Part shown: positions 8,944 to 17,801 of the stretch, one piece after another
Layout of the letters: each line of letters opens with the position of its first letter
Numbering within the stretch: position 1 is the first letter of the stretch
The notes under the pieces: generated by a model
What the model was told of the DNA's origin: nothing
The model's database searches: none
The model's input: the letters and a program-made list of their open reading frames with translations, nothing else
Program-made: the position numbers and the translations under genes
Assembly (NCBI RefSeq): GCF_000687455.2
Contig: NZ_JGVW01000053.1
Location: forward strand, 62,001 to 126,000
Source: Burkholderia sp. lig30
Lineage (GTDB): Bacteria; Pseudomonadota; Gammaproteobacteria; Burkholderiales; Burkholderiaceae
Length of the DNA stretch: 64,000 bases
Direction of reading: 5' to 3'

Positions 8944-9909
8944 ATGCCCATGCCCCCGACACTGTTCGATCCGCTCGCGCTGCGCGCGCACCGGCTATTC
9001 GAATCGCGTGATCTCGACGAGACGCGCGAGTCGATATCGCGCGTGATGCAGCCGCACGCGCTGCTGCCGAGCGGCCGCGCACACGGCCGTTCGCACATGG
9101 ATTTCGTGCGCCTCGGCGGGCTCGGGATCGGCGCGATCGCGTTCGGCGAAGCCATGCGCGTGCAGGTCGACGCGGTCGACGGTTATTACCTGCTGATGTT
9201 CTGCCTGTCCGGGCAGGCCGAAGTGCGCGCGATGGGCCGGCAAGTCGGCGTCGACGCGCGAACCGGCGTGCTCTGCGCGCCCGGCGAGCGGTTCGACGCG
9301 CTGCTGTCGGCCGACTGCGAGCAGTTCGTGCTGCGTATCGACGCGGCGACGCTCGGCGCGCTGGCGGGCGATCCGCGCGCGGCGCTCGACCCGGTGCTGC
9401 GCGTGAGCGACGCGGCGCTCACGGCCTGGCGCCAGCAGCTGATGCTGGTCGCGCGCTCGCCCGAACTGCTCGAACGCGCGAATGCGAACCCGCGCGTCGC
9501 CTCCCAGCTCGAGCACCTGCTGATCGACCTGCTGATCGAGGGCCACCCGCCCGTGGCCGTTCCCGCGTCGCGTCACGATCCGGCGCCTGGTTTCGTGCGG
9601 CGCGCGCAGGAATTCGTCGACGCGCAATTCGGCGCGCCGCTGCAACTCGCCGACATCGTCCGCGCGGCCGGCGTGCCGGAGCGCACGCTGCGCGACGCAT
9701 TCATGCAGTTTCGTGGGGTCAGCCCGATGCAATACCTGCGCAGGACGCGCCTCGACCACGCGCGCGACCTGCTGCGCGCGGCCGCGCCCGACCGGCGCAT
9801 CGCCGATATCGCGCTCGACTGCGGCTTCACGCACCTGGGCCGTTTTGCGCTCGCGTATCGCGAGAAGTTCGGCGAGCTGCCGTCGGAAACGCTCGAACGA
9901 ACGCGCTGA
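8944..9909 (+). CDS. andR: AraC/XylS-family regulator of anthranilate dioxygenase
   Basis: A 321-residue AraC/XylS-type activator. The N-terminal half resembles the AraC-binding-like effector domain ([17 protein letters not shown]). The C-terminal half has two helix-turn-helix units: [19 protein letters not shown], then [20 protein letters not shown], with the family landmark [13 protein letters not shown] between them. It is transcribed divergently from andAc, as AndR is in B. cepacia DBO1, and is expected to activate the operon in response to anthranilate. GAGG precedes the ATG. Confidence 0.88.
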   Translation: MPMPPTLFDPLALRAHRLFESRDLDETRESISRVMQPHALLPSGRAHGRSHMDFVRLGGLGIGAIAFGEAMRVQVDAVDGYYLLMFCLSGQAEVRAMGRQVGVDARTGVLCAPGERFDALLSADCEQFVLRIDAATLGALAGDPRAALDPVLRVSDAALTAWRQQLMLVARSPELLERANANPRVASQLEHLLIDLLIEGHPPVAVPASRHDPAPGFVRRAQEFVDAQFGAPLQLADIVRAAGVPERTLRDAFMQFRGVSPMQYLRRTRLDHARDLLRAAAPDRRIADIALDCGFTHLGRFALAYREKFGELPSETLERTR

Positions 9910-10041
9910 AATCTCGGCCGGCCGGCGCGATCATCGAACGCACGTCAAGGAACGCGCCGACGTGCCGGCGAGTGAAGTCGAGCACGCCGACGCGCAGGCC
10001 TGAACGGTGCTGCGCGTCGCCGGTCCCGCAAGGAGGAAATC

Positions 10042-10332
10042 ATGCTGTTTCATGTGGAGATGACCGTCAACCTGCCGCCGGATATGGATAGCGTCAAGGC
10101 GGCGAGCCTGAAGGCCGAGGAAAAGGAAATGGCGCAGCGCCTGCAGCGCGAAGGGATCTGGCGGCATCTGTGGCGGATTGCCGGGCGGTATGCGAACGTC
10201 AGCATATTCGACGTCGAAAGCCCGCAGCAGCTGCATGACCTGCTGAGCCAGCTGCCGCTGTTTCCGTATATGAATGTCGAGGTCAGGGCACTTTGCCGGC
10301 ATCCGTCGTCGATTCATGACGACGATCGGTGA
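10042..10332 (+). CDS. catC: Muconolactone delta-isomerase
   Basis: A 96-residue protein of the muconolactone isomerase family, with the recognisable blocks MLFHVEMTVNLPPDM, LQREGIWRHLWRIAG and LCRHPSSIHDDDR. CatC isomerises muconolactone to 3-oxoadipate enol-lactone in the catechol branch of the beta-ketoadipate pathway. Catechol is the product of anthranilate dioxygenase, so its place after andR makes metabolic sense. A strong AAGGAGG precedes the ATG. Its last roughly 80 codons are duplicated, broken, 2.95 kb downstream. Confidence 0.93.
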   Translation: MLFHVEMTVNLPPDMDSVKAASLKAEEKEMAQRLQREGIWRHLWRIAGRYANVSIFDVESPQQLHDLLSQLPLFPYMNVEVRALCRHPSSIHDDDR

Positions 10333-10338
10333 TGGGTG
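10094..10338 (+). repeat. Direct repeat copy 1 (catC 3' part)
   Basis: The segment from codon 18 of catC to just past its stop recurs at 13050-13284 in the same orientation. The two copies differ by only a few substitutions and by one 10-bp deletion in copy 2. They flank the type VI cargo module at 10.4-13.0 kb. Confidence 0.9.
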
Positions 10339-10350
10339 GACGTTGCGGGG

Positions 10351-10380
10351 CTCCATGCCGACGTGACGCGCGGCATGGAG
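10351..10380 (+). terminator. Hairpin after catC, likely terminator
   Basis: A perfect 10-bp inverted repeat (CTCCATGCCG and CGGCATGGAG) with a 10-base loop lies 18 bp after the catC stop. A run of six T follows ten bases later at 10391-10396. In the second catC copy the left arm is retained but the right arm is lost, which marks where the copies diverge. Confidence 0.6.
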
Positions 10381-10445
10381 CCTCGATGAATTTTTTGGTC
10401 ACCGTCGACAACGTACCTTGCGATGCTGTCGGAGTGGTGGAATAA

Positions 10446-10469
10446 GAACGTCCGCATATGCCGACGTTC
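10446..10469. repeat. 24-bp near-perfect palindrome after the exported-protein gene
   Basis: GAACGTCC GCATATGCC GACGTTC reads as a dyad with a single mismatched pair. It lies 14 bp beyond the stop of the minus-strand exported-protein gene. It could end transcription of the cargo module or bind a dimeric protein. No T-run accompanies it on the minus strand. Confidence 0.45.
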
Positions 10470-10482
10470 CGTTCGATGGTCG

Positions 10483-10971
10483 TCAATCGATGGCTTTACT
10501 TCGTGGTGTCACGCGCGGGTCGTCACACATCCACGCGCAGCTACCTTTGCATATCGGAGTCAGCTCAACGATTACTTGATGAATCTTAATTGTACCGTCG
10601 GGCCGCTTTTCGATCATTTCATCGGCAAATGTCTTTTTGTCGACCAAGATGTTTTCGGCGCCGATACCAAGTTGCTGCAAATATGCCTTCACGTTGTCCG
10701 CGCGAGCACCCTTTAATTTCTCGACATCCTTTTCGCGAATGTAAGCACCTGCAATTACCACTGCTTGAATTTTCACGCCCGGCCATTTCTTCGCTTCAAT
10801 AACGCTATTTGCTATCGCCACTCTGTCTGCATTGGAAAGTGTTGTTGTGTTGAATGAAAATTGCAGCTGCGTTTCCTCGCCTATCGTACATGCAGCCGCC
10901 ACACCGGACAGGATTGACGACAGCACAAGAAGGCAGGTTGCAATGCCGGATTTCAATGAATTTATCTTCAT
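10483..10971 (-). CDS. Exported small protein with OmpA-like domain; candidate immunity protein
   Basis: A 162-residue protein with a clear signal peptide (MKINSLKSGIATCLLVLSSI, ending near VAAAC; the Cys could also mark a lipoprotein). The body resembles an OmpA-like fold: FSFNTTTLSNADR at the start, then KLKGARADNVKAYLQQLGI, the RA..V...L...G pattern of such domains. Its start overlaps the stop of the upstream peptidase frame by four bases (ATGA), so the two are coupled. Coupling to a type VI cargo toxin plus export to the periplasm suggests an immunity role, which is inference. Base composition is lower in GC than the flanks. Confidence 0.6.
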   Translation of the reverse strand: MKINSLKSGIATCLLVLSSILSGVAAACTIGEETQLQFSFNTTTLSNADRVAIANSVIEAKKWPGVKIQAVVIAGAYIREKDVEKLKGARADNVKAYLQQLGIGAENILVDKKTFADEMIEKRPDGTIKIHQVIVELTPICKGSCAWMCDDPRVTPRSKAID

Positions 10972-11646
10972 TTGCCGATTGTCTTATCAAAGGTTGCAAT
11001 GTAACCAGTGAGGCTGTCCGCATTCGTGATAGCCCGACGCGGGTTCTGCATCGCAAATACTTTCATCCCGATTTCCGTGTCTCCATACATAACGTCATCG
11101 GAATTGAATGTATCGGCGTAGTGCGTGCATTCGTGAATCAACACTTTAATTTGTGACGAGTGGTACAGCTCTCCAAACGAGTCGCTGCAAAATTTCGAAT
11201 AGATGGCAATGACTCGTTTATGGGAGTCGGGTTTGCATACGGCGGCGTGGTTTCTGCCGTTGTCCGGTACGACTGCGCAAGTCAGATTCTTGCTGGCGCG
11301 GCTGTCCCATCGAACAATTTTTTTCCGGAACCAGTTCCTGCATCGCGGCAAGCAATCGTGGTAGACCGGAAGACAGCGTGACGCGAATCTGCGCGTCGGC
11401 GCGTCCAAAGTAGGTCGTGGCGCGCGCCTGTTCGTTCGCGTCCCATCGTGCTACCGCTGCGATGCGGTCTTTAATCAAGCCGACGGCTGCGTCGCGCGCG
11501 CGCAAAACGGTTTCTGCGAACTGCTCATTGCTCATGTCCGGGCATATCGGCGTCGTGTTGATATCGACATACACCTTAGAGCCTGGCGTCCTGTTCGTCG
11601 TGGCCGTGTCGTGTACCAACACGTAGTCGTCATCTGGATTAGGCAT
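10968..11646 (-). pseudogene. Asp-zincin (M35-type) metallopeptidase, T6SS cargo effector, frameshifted
   Basis: Two overlapping frames together spell one Asp-zincin peptidase of about 225 residues. The first frame gives RARDAAVGLIKDRIAAVARW, YFGRADAQIR and LLAAMQELVPEK. The second gives the zinc site HECTH (catalytic Glu), the third-ligand region NSDDVMYG and the conserved AITNADS near the end. The frames are one base apart exactly at a run of seven A on the coding strand (11318-11324); six A would give a single open frame. The ATG at 11646 overlaps the PAAR gene by 8 bp. Proteins of this family occur as PAAR-linked type VI effectors. It may be a true pseudogene, a phase-variable gene, or a sequencing error in the homopolymer. 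Confidence 0.7.
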
Positions 11647-12184
11647 TTCTGTTCCTCGCGATCTCGAACCGGAGCGATTCCGCATACGTGGATGTAACGC
11701 GTTGCGTGTGGCCTGTTGCGTCGGTCACGCCGGTAAATACCTTTCCGGATGACAGGCGAATCCGATAGCGGACATTCGCGAGCGGCCGCCCACTATCTGA
11801 CTCGCGCAACACGTATTGTTCGTCATGGATGCCCGATGCGGGCGCGTGTCGCGTGGGCGCAAATGCAGAACGACCAATGAACGGATTCCCCGCGCTATGG
11901 CCGCCTTCGCCCCCAATGAAAAACGTGCAGTCGTTGCCTGCGACCAGTCGGTTTTGTCCGCACGGGCAAAGTACCGCGTCGCCTTCGACCGCAAGGGCTC
12001 GCCCGGTGCCGATAACGCTCACGGCACTTCCGGCGATCGGAAACAATCCTTCGCAATTTCCGCACGTCGCCTTGTCACCGTCTAAAGCAACCTGCCTGTT
12101 GTTCGCGAAGATGGTTGACGCGCCCGCGATGACGATGCCGCCTGTCGTCGTCGCGTCGCCGTCTCTGATTGCTCTTCGGGTCAT
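11639..12184 (-). CDS. PAAR-domain spike-tip protein (type VI secretion)
   Basis: A 181-residue protein. The N-terminal PAAR domain covers about residues 1-90 (TRRAIRDGDATTTGGIVIAG, GDKATCGNCEG, VEGDAVLCPCGQNRLVAG). A C-terminal extension (YVLRESDSGRPLANVRYRI, TDATGHTQRV) resembles the small domain that often links PAAR proteins to effectors. PAAR proteins sharpen the VgrG spike and carry toxins. The start at 12184 has GAGGA at good spacing; ATG at 12190 is an alternative. It sits between an unknown gene and the Asp-zincin gene, with short gaps or overlaps, so all four are probably co-transcribed. No VgrG or sheath gene lies in the window. Confidence 0.85.
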   Translation of the reverse strand: MTRRAIRDGDATTTGGIVIAGASTIFANNRQVALDGDKATCGNCEGLFPIAGSAVSVIGTGRALAVEGDAVLCPCGQNRLVAGNDCTFFIGGEGGHSAGNPFIGRSAFAPTRHAPASGIHDEQYVLRESDSGRPLANVRYRIRLSSGKVFTGVTDATGHTQRVTSTYAESLRFEIARNRNA

Positions 12185-12194
12185 GGCCATGTCC

Positions 12195-12884
12195 TCAATC
12201 GAAGTTGGTAAAGACCCATTCGCCCGACTCGGGGTCATAGATCGCATATTGATCGACCGCCGCACCTGCGACGGCGATTGTCGGCGGCATGCATGCCAGT
12301 GCTTCGGCCTCTGCGTCGGCTATCTGCTCGGCGGTCCACGTGCACATCATGGCAAGCGTGTCGCCGAACCCGGAAAGCCCTGCACGCTGGTAGGCGGTTT
12401 CGATTCGTTCGGTTACCTGATCCGAGAAATGGATCGTGAAATGGTCGCGTTGATCGAGCGGCACGTCGAACGACGAAGGGAAATAGACCATCAATGGATG
12501 CCCTGCATCGGAAACCGCCAGGCGCCCCCCGGTCGCCCCATAGGCATAGTTCACGGCGACCAACAACCGGCCATGCTTTTCCATGAAGCGACGGGTATCG
12601 ACTTGCCGAAAATCGATCGGCCAAAAGTGATCGTCGCTGCGCGTGAACGTTCGAGAACCCATGACCGCATCAAGGGGAGAAAGGTAGGTGCAAATGAACG
12701 GATCGGGCGTGCGGATCAAGATCATTTCCATGTTGCCGCTGTATCTCGGGTCGATCGCGGCAGGTGCATCGGTCGGCGTGGTATGTAGCTGCTGCACCAT
12801 CGCGTAAAGCTGGATCGATGAGTGAAGAAAATACGGGAAATCGGCATGTTCTTTTCCTGTCATAGGCTCGGATACCTTATGCAT
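12195..12884 (-). CDS. Unknown protein at the head of the PAAR/effector module
   Basis: A 229-residue protein I do not recognise. It has no signal peptide or membrane segment. Visible features are aromatic- and Asp-rich stretches (DFPYFLHSSIQLYAMVQQL, MVYFPSSFDVPLDQRDHF). Position as first gene of the PAAR-peptidase-exported-protein operon suggests a loading adaptor or chaperone for the cargo, but that is inference only. ATG 12884 is the longest start and has a poor ribosome site; ATG 12863 has AAGG upstream and may be the real one. Confidence 0.6.
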   Translation of the reverse strand: MHKVSEPMTGKEHADFPYFLHSSIQLYAMVQQLHTTPTDAPAAIDPRYSGNMEMILIRTPDPFICTYLSPLDAVMGSRTFTRSDDHFWPIDFRQVDTRRFMEKHGRLLVAVNYAYGATGGRLAVSDAGHPLMVYFPSSFDVPLDQRDHFTIHFSDQVTERIETAYQRAGLSGFGDTLAMMCTWTAEQIADAEAEALACMPPTIAVAGAAVDQYAIYDPESGEWVFTNFD

Positions 12885-13006
12885 GGACGAGCCATAGACA
12901 GTCGCCGGTAAAAATTTGTTTGTCTATAGGACGAGTCTGATTATTCGGTTTACTAAATTTTAAATAACTTTCAATCGGGTCGATCAGCAAAGCTGGGGAT
13001 GGGAGG
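12885..13006. other. AT-rich leader upstream of the PAAR module
   Basis: This short AT-rich stretch is unlike the surrounding high-GC DNA. It lies between the start of the minus-strand cargo module and the chimeric catC fragment, and probably holds the module's promoter. No consensus elements could be assigned with confidence. Confidence 0.4.
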
Positions 13007-13278
13007 ATGAACGATCAAAAGTGGCTCGAACAACATCGATGCCGCGCAATCAAGGCGGCGAGCCTGAAGGCCGAGGAAAAGGAGATGGCGCAGCGCCTGC
13101 AGCGCGAAGGCATCTGTGGCGGATTGCCGGGCGGTATGCGAACGTCAGCATATTCGACGTCGAAAGCCCGCAGCAGCTGCATGACCTGCTGAGCCAGCTG
13201 CCGCTGTTTCCGTATATGGATGTCGAGGTCAGGGCGCTTTGCCGGCATCCGTCGTCGATTCATGACGACGACCGGTGA
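13007..13278 (+). pseudogene. Broken partial copy of catC
   Basis: A frame opens with a good GGGAGG site and an unrelated start (MNDQKWLEQHRCRA), then joins catC at codon 18 (KAASLKAEEKEMAQRLQREG). A 10-bp deletion between two ATCTG repeats then shifts the frame, so the rest of catC, ending LCRHPSSIHDDDR, is readable only in another frame. The N-terminal 17 codons of catC are absent. It is a duplicated remnant, not a functional isomerase. Confidence 0.85.
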
Positions 13279-13284
13279 TGGGTG
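13050..13284 (+). repeat. Direct repeat copy 2 (catC 3' part)
   Basis: Second copy of the segment at 10094-10338, same orientation, 10 bp shorter because of an internal deletion. It bounds the right side of the type VI cargo module. Confidence 0.9.
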
Positions 13285-13343
13285 AACGTGATGGGGCGCC
13301 GTTGCAGGTCTCCATGCCGGCGTGACGCCCGGCCCGCGGCGCA

Positions 13344-14120
13344 TTACTCGACATGCGCAGCAAACCCCACCCTCCCCGGCGCGACGTCCGCTCGCAGCGT
13401 CAGCGCCGGGATCTCGTAATCGCCCGCGTTCTGCCGCCGGAACGGAATCGGCGGCGTCGTCCACAGAGCGTCGAGCCGCCGCCCGAGCGCATCGCGCGTC
13501 TGCGCGAACCGCGCCTCGTCCATCCGGCTCGTTCGATACGTGACGAACGGCGGCAGCACGTCGAAGCCCGGGTAGTACAGCACGCCGTGCTGAATCGGGA
13601 ACAGGACGTCGTCGATCGGGCCGTTGATGCCGCGCGGGCTGTAGTGCGATTCCCATCCCCCCGTCGTGACGATCAGCATCGCGCGCTTGCCCGCCAGCGC
13701 GCCTTCGCCGTACCGGTCGCCCCAGTGGGTGTCCGAATGCTCGCCGACGCCATACGCGAAGCCATATGCATACACGCGCTCGACCCAGCCCTTCAGGATC
13801 GCCGGCATCGAGAACCACCACAGCGGAAACTGCAGGATCACCGCGTCTGCCCACTCGAGCTTCGCCTGCTCGCGCGCGATGTCGCCGCTTTGCGTGCCGT
13901 TCGCGAACGCGCGCTTCGAATCGAGCGACGGATCGAAACGCTCGCCCGGCCGATGGCCGGTGCTGTCGTCCGCGTCGAGCGCGGCCTTCCAGTTCATCGC
14001 GTACAGGTCCGACACCTGCACGGCGTGTCCTGCCTCTTCGAGGCGCTTGACGGCGAAATCCCTCAGCGCGCCGTTCAACGACAGCGGTTCGGGGTGTGCG
14101 TAGACGATAAGAACGTTCAT
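13344..14120 (-). CDS. NAD(P)H dehydrogenase (quinone), flavodoxin-like fold
   Basis: A 258-residue flavoprotein of the NQO1/MdaB-like family. The N-terminal flavin-binding strand and loop MNVLIVYAHPEPLSLNGAL are followed by the conserved ILQFPLWWFSMPAILKGWVE block and the GWESHYSPRGING loop. Such enzymes reduce quinones by two electrons, or aromatic nitro and azo compounds, using NAD(P)H. The ATG at 14120 was preferred because GGAG lies ten bases upstream; a start five codons earlier is possible. It is divergent from a LysR regulator that probably controls it. Confidence 0.85.
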   Translation of the reverse strand: MNVLIVYAHPEPLSLNGALRDFAVKRLEEAGHAVQVSDLYAMNWKAALDADDSTGHRPGERFDPSLDSKRAFANGTQSGDIAREQAKLEWADAVILQFPLWWFSMPAILKGWVERVYAYGFAYGVGEHSDTHWGDRYGEGALAGKRAMLIVTTGGWESHYSPRGINGPIDDVLFPIQHGVLYYPGFDVLPPFVTYRTSRMDEARFAQTRDALGRRLDALWTTPPIPFRRQNAGDYEIPALTLRADVAPGRVGFAAHVE

Positions 14121-14179
14121 GACCGGCATCTCCATTGCGTTGCGTGAATGGCAGCAGGATGACGCGCGCGGCAGTATAT

Positions 14180-14196
14180 TTGAAATGAATTTCTAA
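14180..14196. promoter_or_regulatory. Candidate LysR operator dyad
   Basis: TTGAAATGAATTTCTAA forms an imperfect dyad around GA, with GAAAT and ATTTC arms, in the 92-bp space between the quinone oxidoreductase and LysR genes. Its symmetry and T-N11-A type spacing fit a LysR site. It lies only 16 bp from the LysR start, so it could also serve autoregulation. Confidence 0.5.
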
Positions 14197-14212
14197 TATG
14201 TCAGGTATAGCG

Positions 14213-15106
14213 ATGAACAATCTCAGACGCCTGGACCTGAATCTGCTCGTCACGCTGGACGTGCTGCTGTCGGAGCACAACGTCACGCGTGCGGCGGAGC
14301 GGCTGAATTTCTCGCAGCCGTCGGTCAGCGTACAGCTCGCAAAGCTGCGGGACATCTTCGGCGATCCGCTGCTGTTGCCGGGGCCGCGCGGGATGCGGCC
14401 GACCGCGCGCGCGGAATCGTTGCGCGAGCCGCTGCGGGAAGCGCTCGAGTCGCTCGAGCGCGCGGTGCTGCCCGAAGCGCCGTTCGATCCGGCGAAGGCG
14501 GCGCACACGTGGCGGCTGGCCGCGACCGATTACGGCGAATCGACGATCGTGCTGCCCGCGCTCGGCACACTGCGCGCGGCCGCGCCCGGCACGCGGCTCG
14601 CGGTCGTCGAGCTCGTGCCGCCGCGCATCGCGAAGCAGGCCGAACAGGGCGACATCGATCTCGCATTCCATACGACCGAAGGCTCGCCGGACGGCATGCG
14701 CCGCCGCGCGCTGTTCACCGAGCGCTACGTGCTGGTCGGCCGCGCCGGCCATCCACGGCTGAAACGCCGCCCGACGCTCGCGCAGTTCTGCTCGCTCGAA
14801 CACGTGATCGTGTCGCCGGACGGCGGCGGATTTTCCGGCGTGACGGACGAAGCACTCGCGAAGGTCGGGGCGACGCGCCGTGTCGCGCTGTCCGTGCCGC
14901 ACTTCCTGTTCGTGATGTCGGCGGTGGCGAGCACCGACCTCGTCGCAATGCTGCCCGCGCGGCTGGTTCGCGACACGGGCGCGCTGCGCGTGGTCGAAGC
15001 ACCCGTCGAGGTGCCGGGCTACGAAATGTCGATGCTGTGGCACGAACGATCGCATCGCGACCCCGCGCATCGCTGGCTGCGCGACACCATCGCGGACTCG
15101 CTCTGA
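14213..15106 (+). CDS. LysR-family regulator, divergent from the quinone oxidoreductase
   Basis: A 297-residue LysR protein: N-terminal helix-turn-helix (NLRRLDLNLLVTLDVLLSEH, ERLNFSQPSVSVQLAKLRD) and a C-terminal effector domain. The N-terminus is of the NodD/NahR-like kind, where LDLNLL opens the domain. ATG 14213 has AGG upstream; an in-frame ATG five codons earlier is possible. It most likely regulates the adjacent flavoprotein gene, inferred from divergence. Confidence 0.85.
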   Translation: MNNLRRLDLNLLVTLDVLLSEHNVTRAAERLNFSQPSVSVQLAKLRDIFGDPLLLPGPRGMRPTARAESLREPLREALESLERAVLPEAPFDPAKAAHTWRLAATDYGESTIVLPALGTLRAAAPGTRLAVVELVPPRIAKQAEQGDIDLAFHTTEGSPDGMRRRALFTERYVLVGRAGHPRLKRRPTLAQFCSLEHVIVSPDGGGFSGVTDEALAKVGATRRVALSVPHFLFVMSAVASTDLVAMLPARLVRDTGALRVVEAPVEVPGYEMSMLWHERSHRDPAHRWLRDTIADSL

Positions 15107-15170
15107 ATCGGGGGCGCGCGGTCGCCGGTCGCCGGGCGCCGCCGAATCGTCCCCCGCCATCATCAGGGGC

Positions 15171-15199
15171 TTGAAAGTGGCCGATTCACTGTATATATT
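15171..15199 (+). promoter_or_regulatory. Sigma-70 promoter overlapped by the LexA box
   Basis: TTGAAA at 15171-15176 and TATATT at 15194-15199 are separated by exactly 17 bases, a near-ideal sigma-70 promoter. The -10 element lies inside the LexA box, the usual geometry for SOS repression. It points toward the unknown gene at 15265. Confidence 0.65.
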
Positions 15200-15204
15200 T
15201 ACAG
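15189..15204 (+). promoter_or_regulatory. LexA (SOS) box
   Basis: CTGTATATATTTACAG matches the CTGT-N8-ACAG LexA consensus perfectly. With flanking bases it differs from the 20-bp E. coli consensus at only two positions. Beta-proteobacterial LexA proteins are known to recognise this CTGT/ACAG form. It is 60 bp upstream of the next plus-strand start codon. Confidence 0.8.
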
Positions 15205-15264
15205 TACTTCAACCATTTGACCCGATTTCGGTCGCGCCCGACCGCCGGGTTCCGTGAGGCGCCT

Positions 15265-15666
15265 ATGTTCCAGCCATCCGCTTTCGATCCCGAGCAACCG
15301 GGCTTCAATCCCGTCCAGTTCGAACGCGCCGCGCAGCGGGCGGTCGTCGATCTGCAACGCGTCGTGGGCGGGCCCGCGCAACGGGCACTCGGCCTGCGCC
15401 GCCGCACGCATCCGGCCGCTGTCCGCACGTTGAGCTGGCGCGCGCTGCTCGACGTCGAAGAGCTGGCGTTCTCGAATCCGGGCTTCCTCGGCCGCAACGA
15501 CCCGGCGGTCGTCGACGCGTTCATCCGCCTGCGCGACAGCCGGCTGCTCGCCGCCGACACCGACGAGCCGGTGGACTGGCGGCGCGACGACGACGATCTT
15601 CCCGCCGTCTACCTGATCGTGCGGGCGATGCTCGAAGCGGAAGCGGAAGCGGCCGAGGCGGCGTGA
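15265..15666 (+). CDS. Unknown small protein, predicted SOS-regulated
   Basis: A 133-residue protein with no domain I recognise, no signal peptide and no membrane segment. It is rich in Arg, Asp and Ala, with an acidic stretch DEPVDWRRDDDDLPAV and an Ala/Glu-rich tail. The ATG at 15265 has GTGAGG six bases upstream; an in-frame start 16 codons earlier is weaker. Its only visible promoter is covered by a near-consensus LexA box, so it should be induced by DNA damage. A role such as division inhibition or repair accessory is possible but nothing in the sequence shows it. Confidence 0.6.
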   Translation: MFQPSAFDPEQPGFNPVQFERAAQRAVVDLQRVVGGPAQRALGLRRRTHPAAVRTLSWRALLDVEELAFSNPGFLGRNDPAVVDAFIRLRDSRLLAADTDEPVDWRRDDDDLPAVYLIVRAMLEAEAEAAEAA

Positions 15667-15691
15667 CGACGCCGGCGTGCGGCGGCGGCGC

Positions 15692-17752
<2,061 letters not shown>

Positions 17753-17801
17753 TCATCGTAGGGTTCGCCCCGCATTGAACGTGAGGGGGAAAGCAGCCAC
17801 A

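Noticed and set aside
11318-11324. Programmed -1 ribosomal frameshift at the A7 run
   Set aside because: A -1 shift leads to an early stop; a +1 shift or loss of one A is needed, which does not fit the common A-run slippage mode.
13007-13192. Chimeric 61-codon frame as a real small gene
   Set aside because: It has a good ribosome site, but after 14 codons it is only duplicated catC sequence in a shifted frame, so a remnant is the simpler view.
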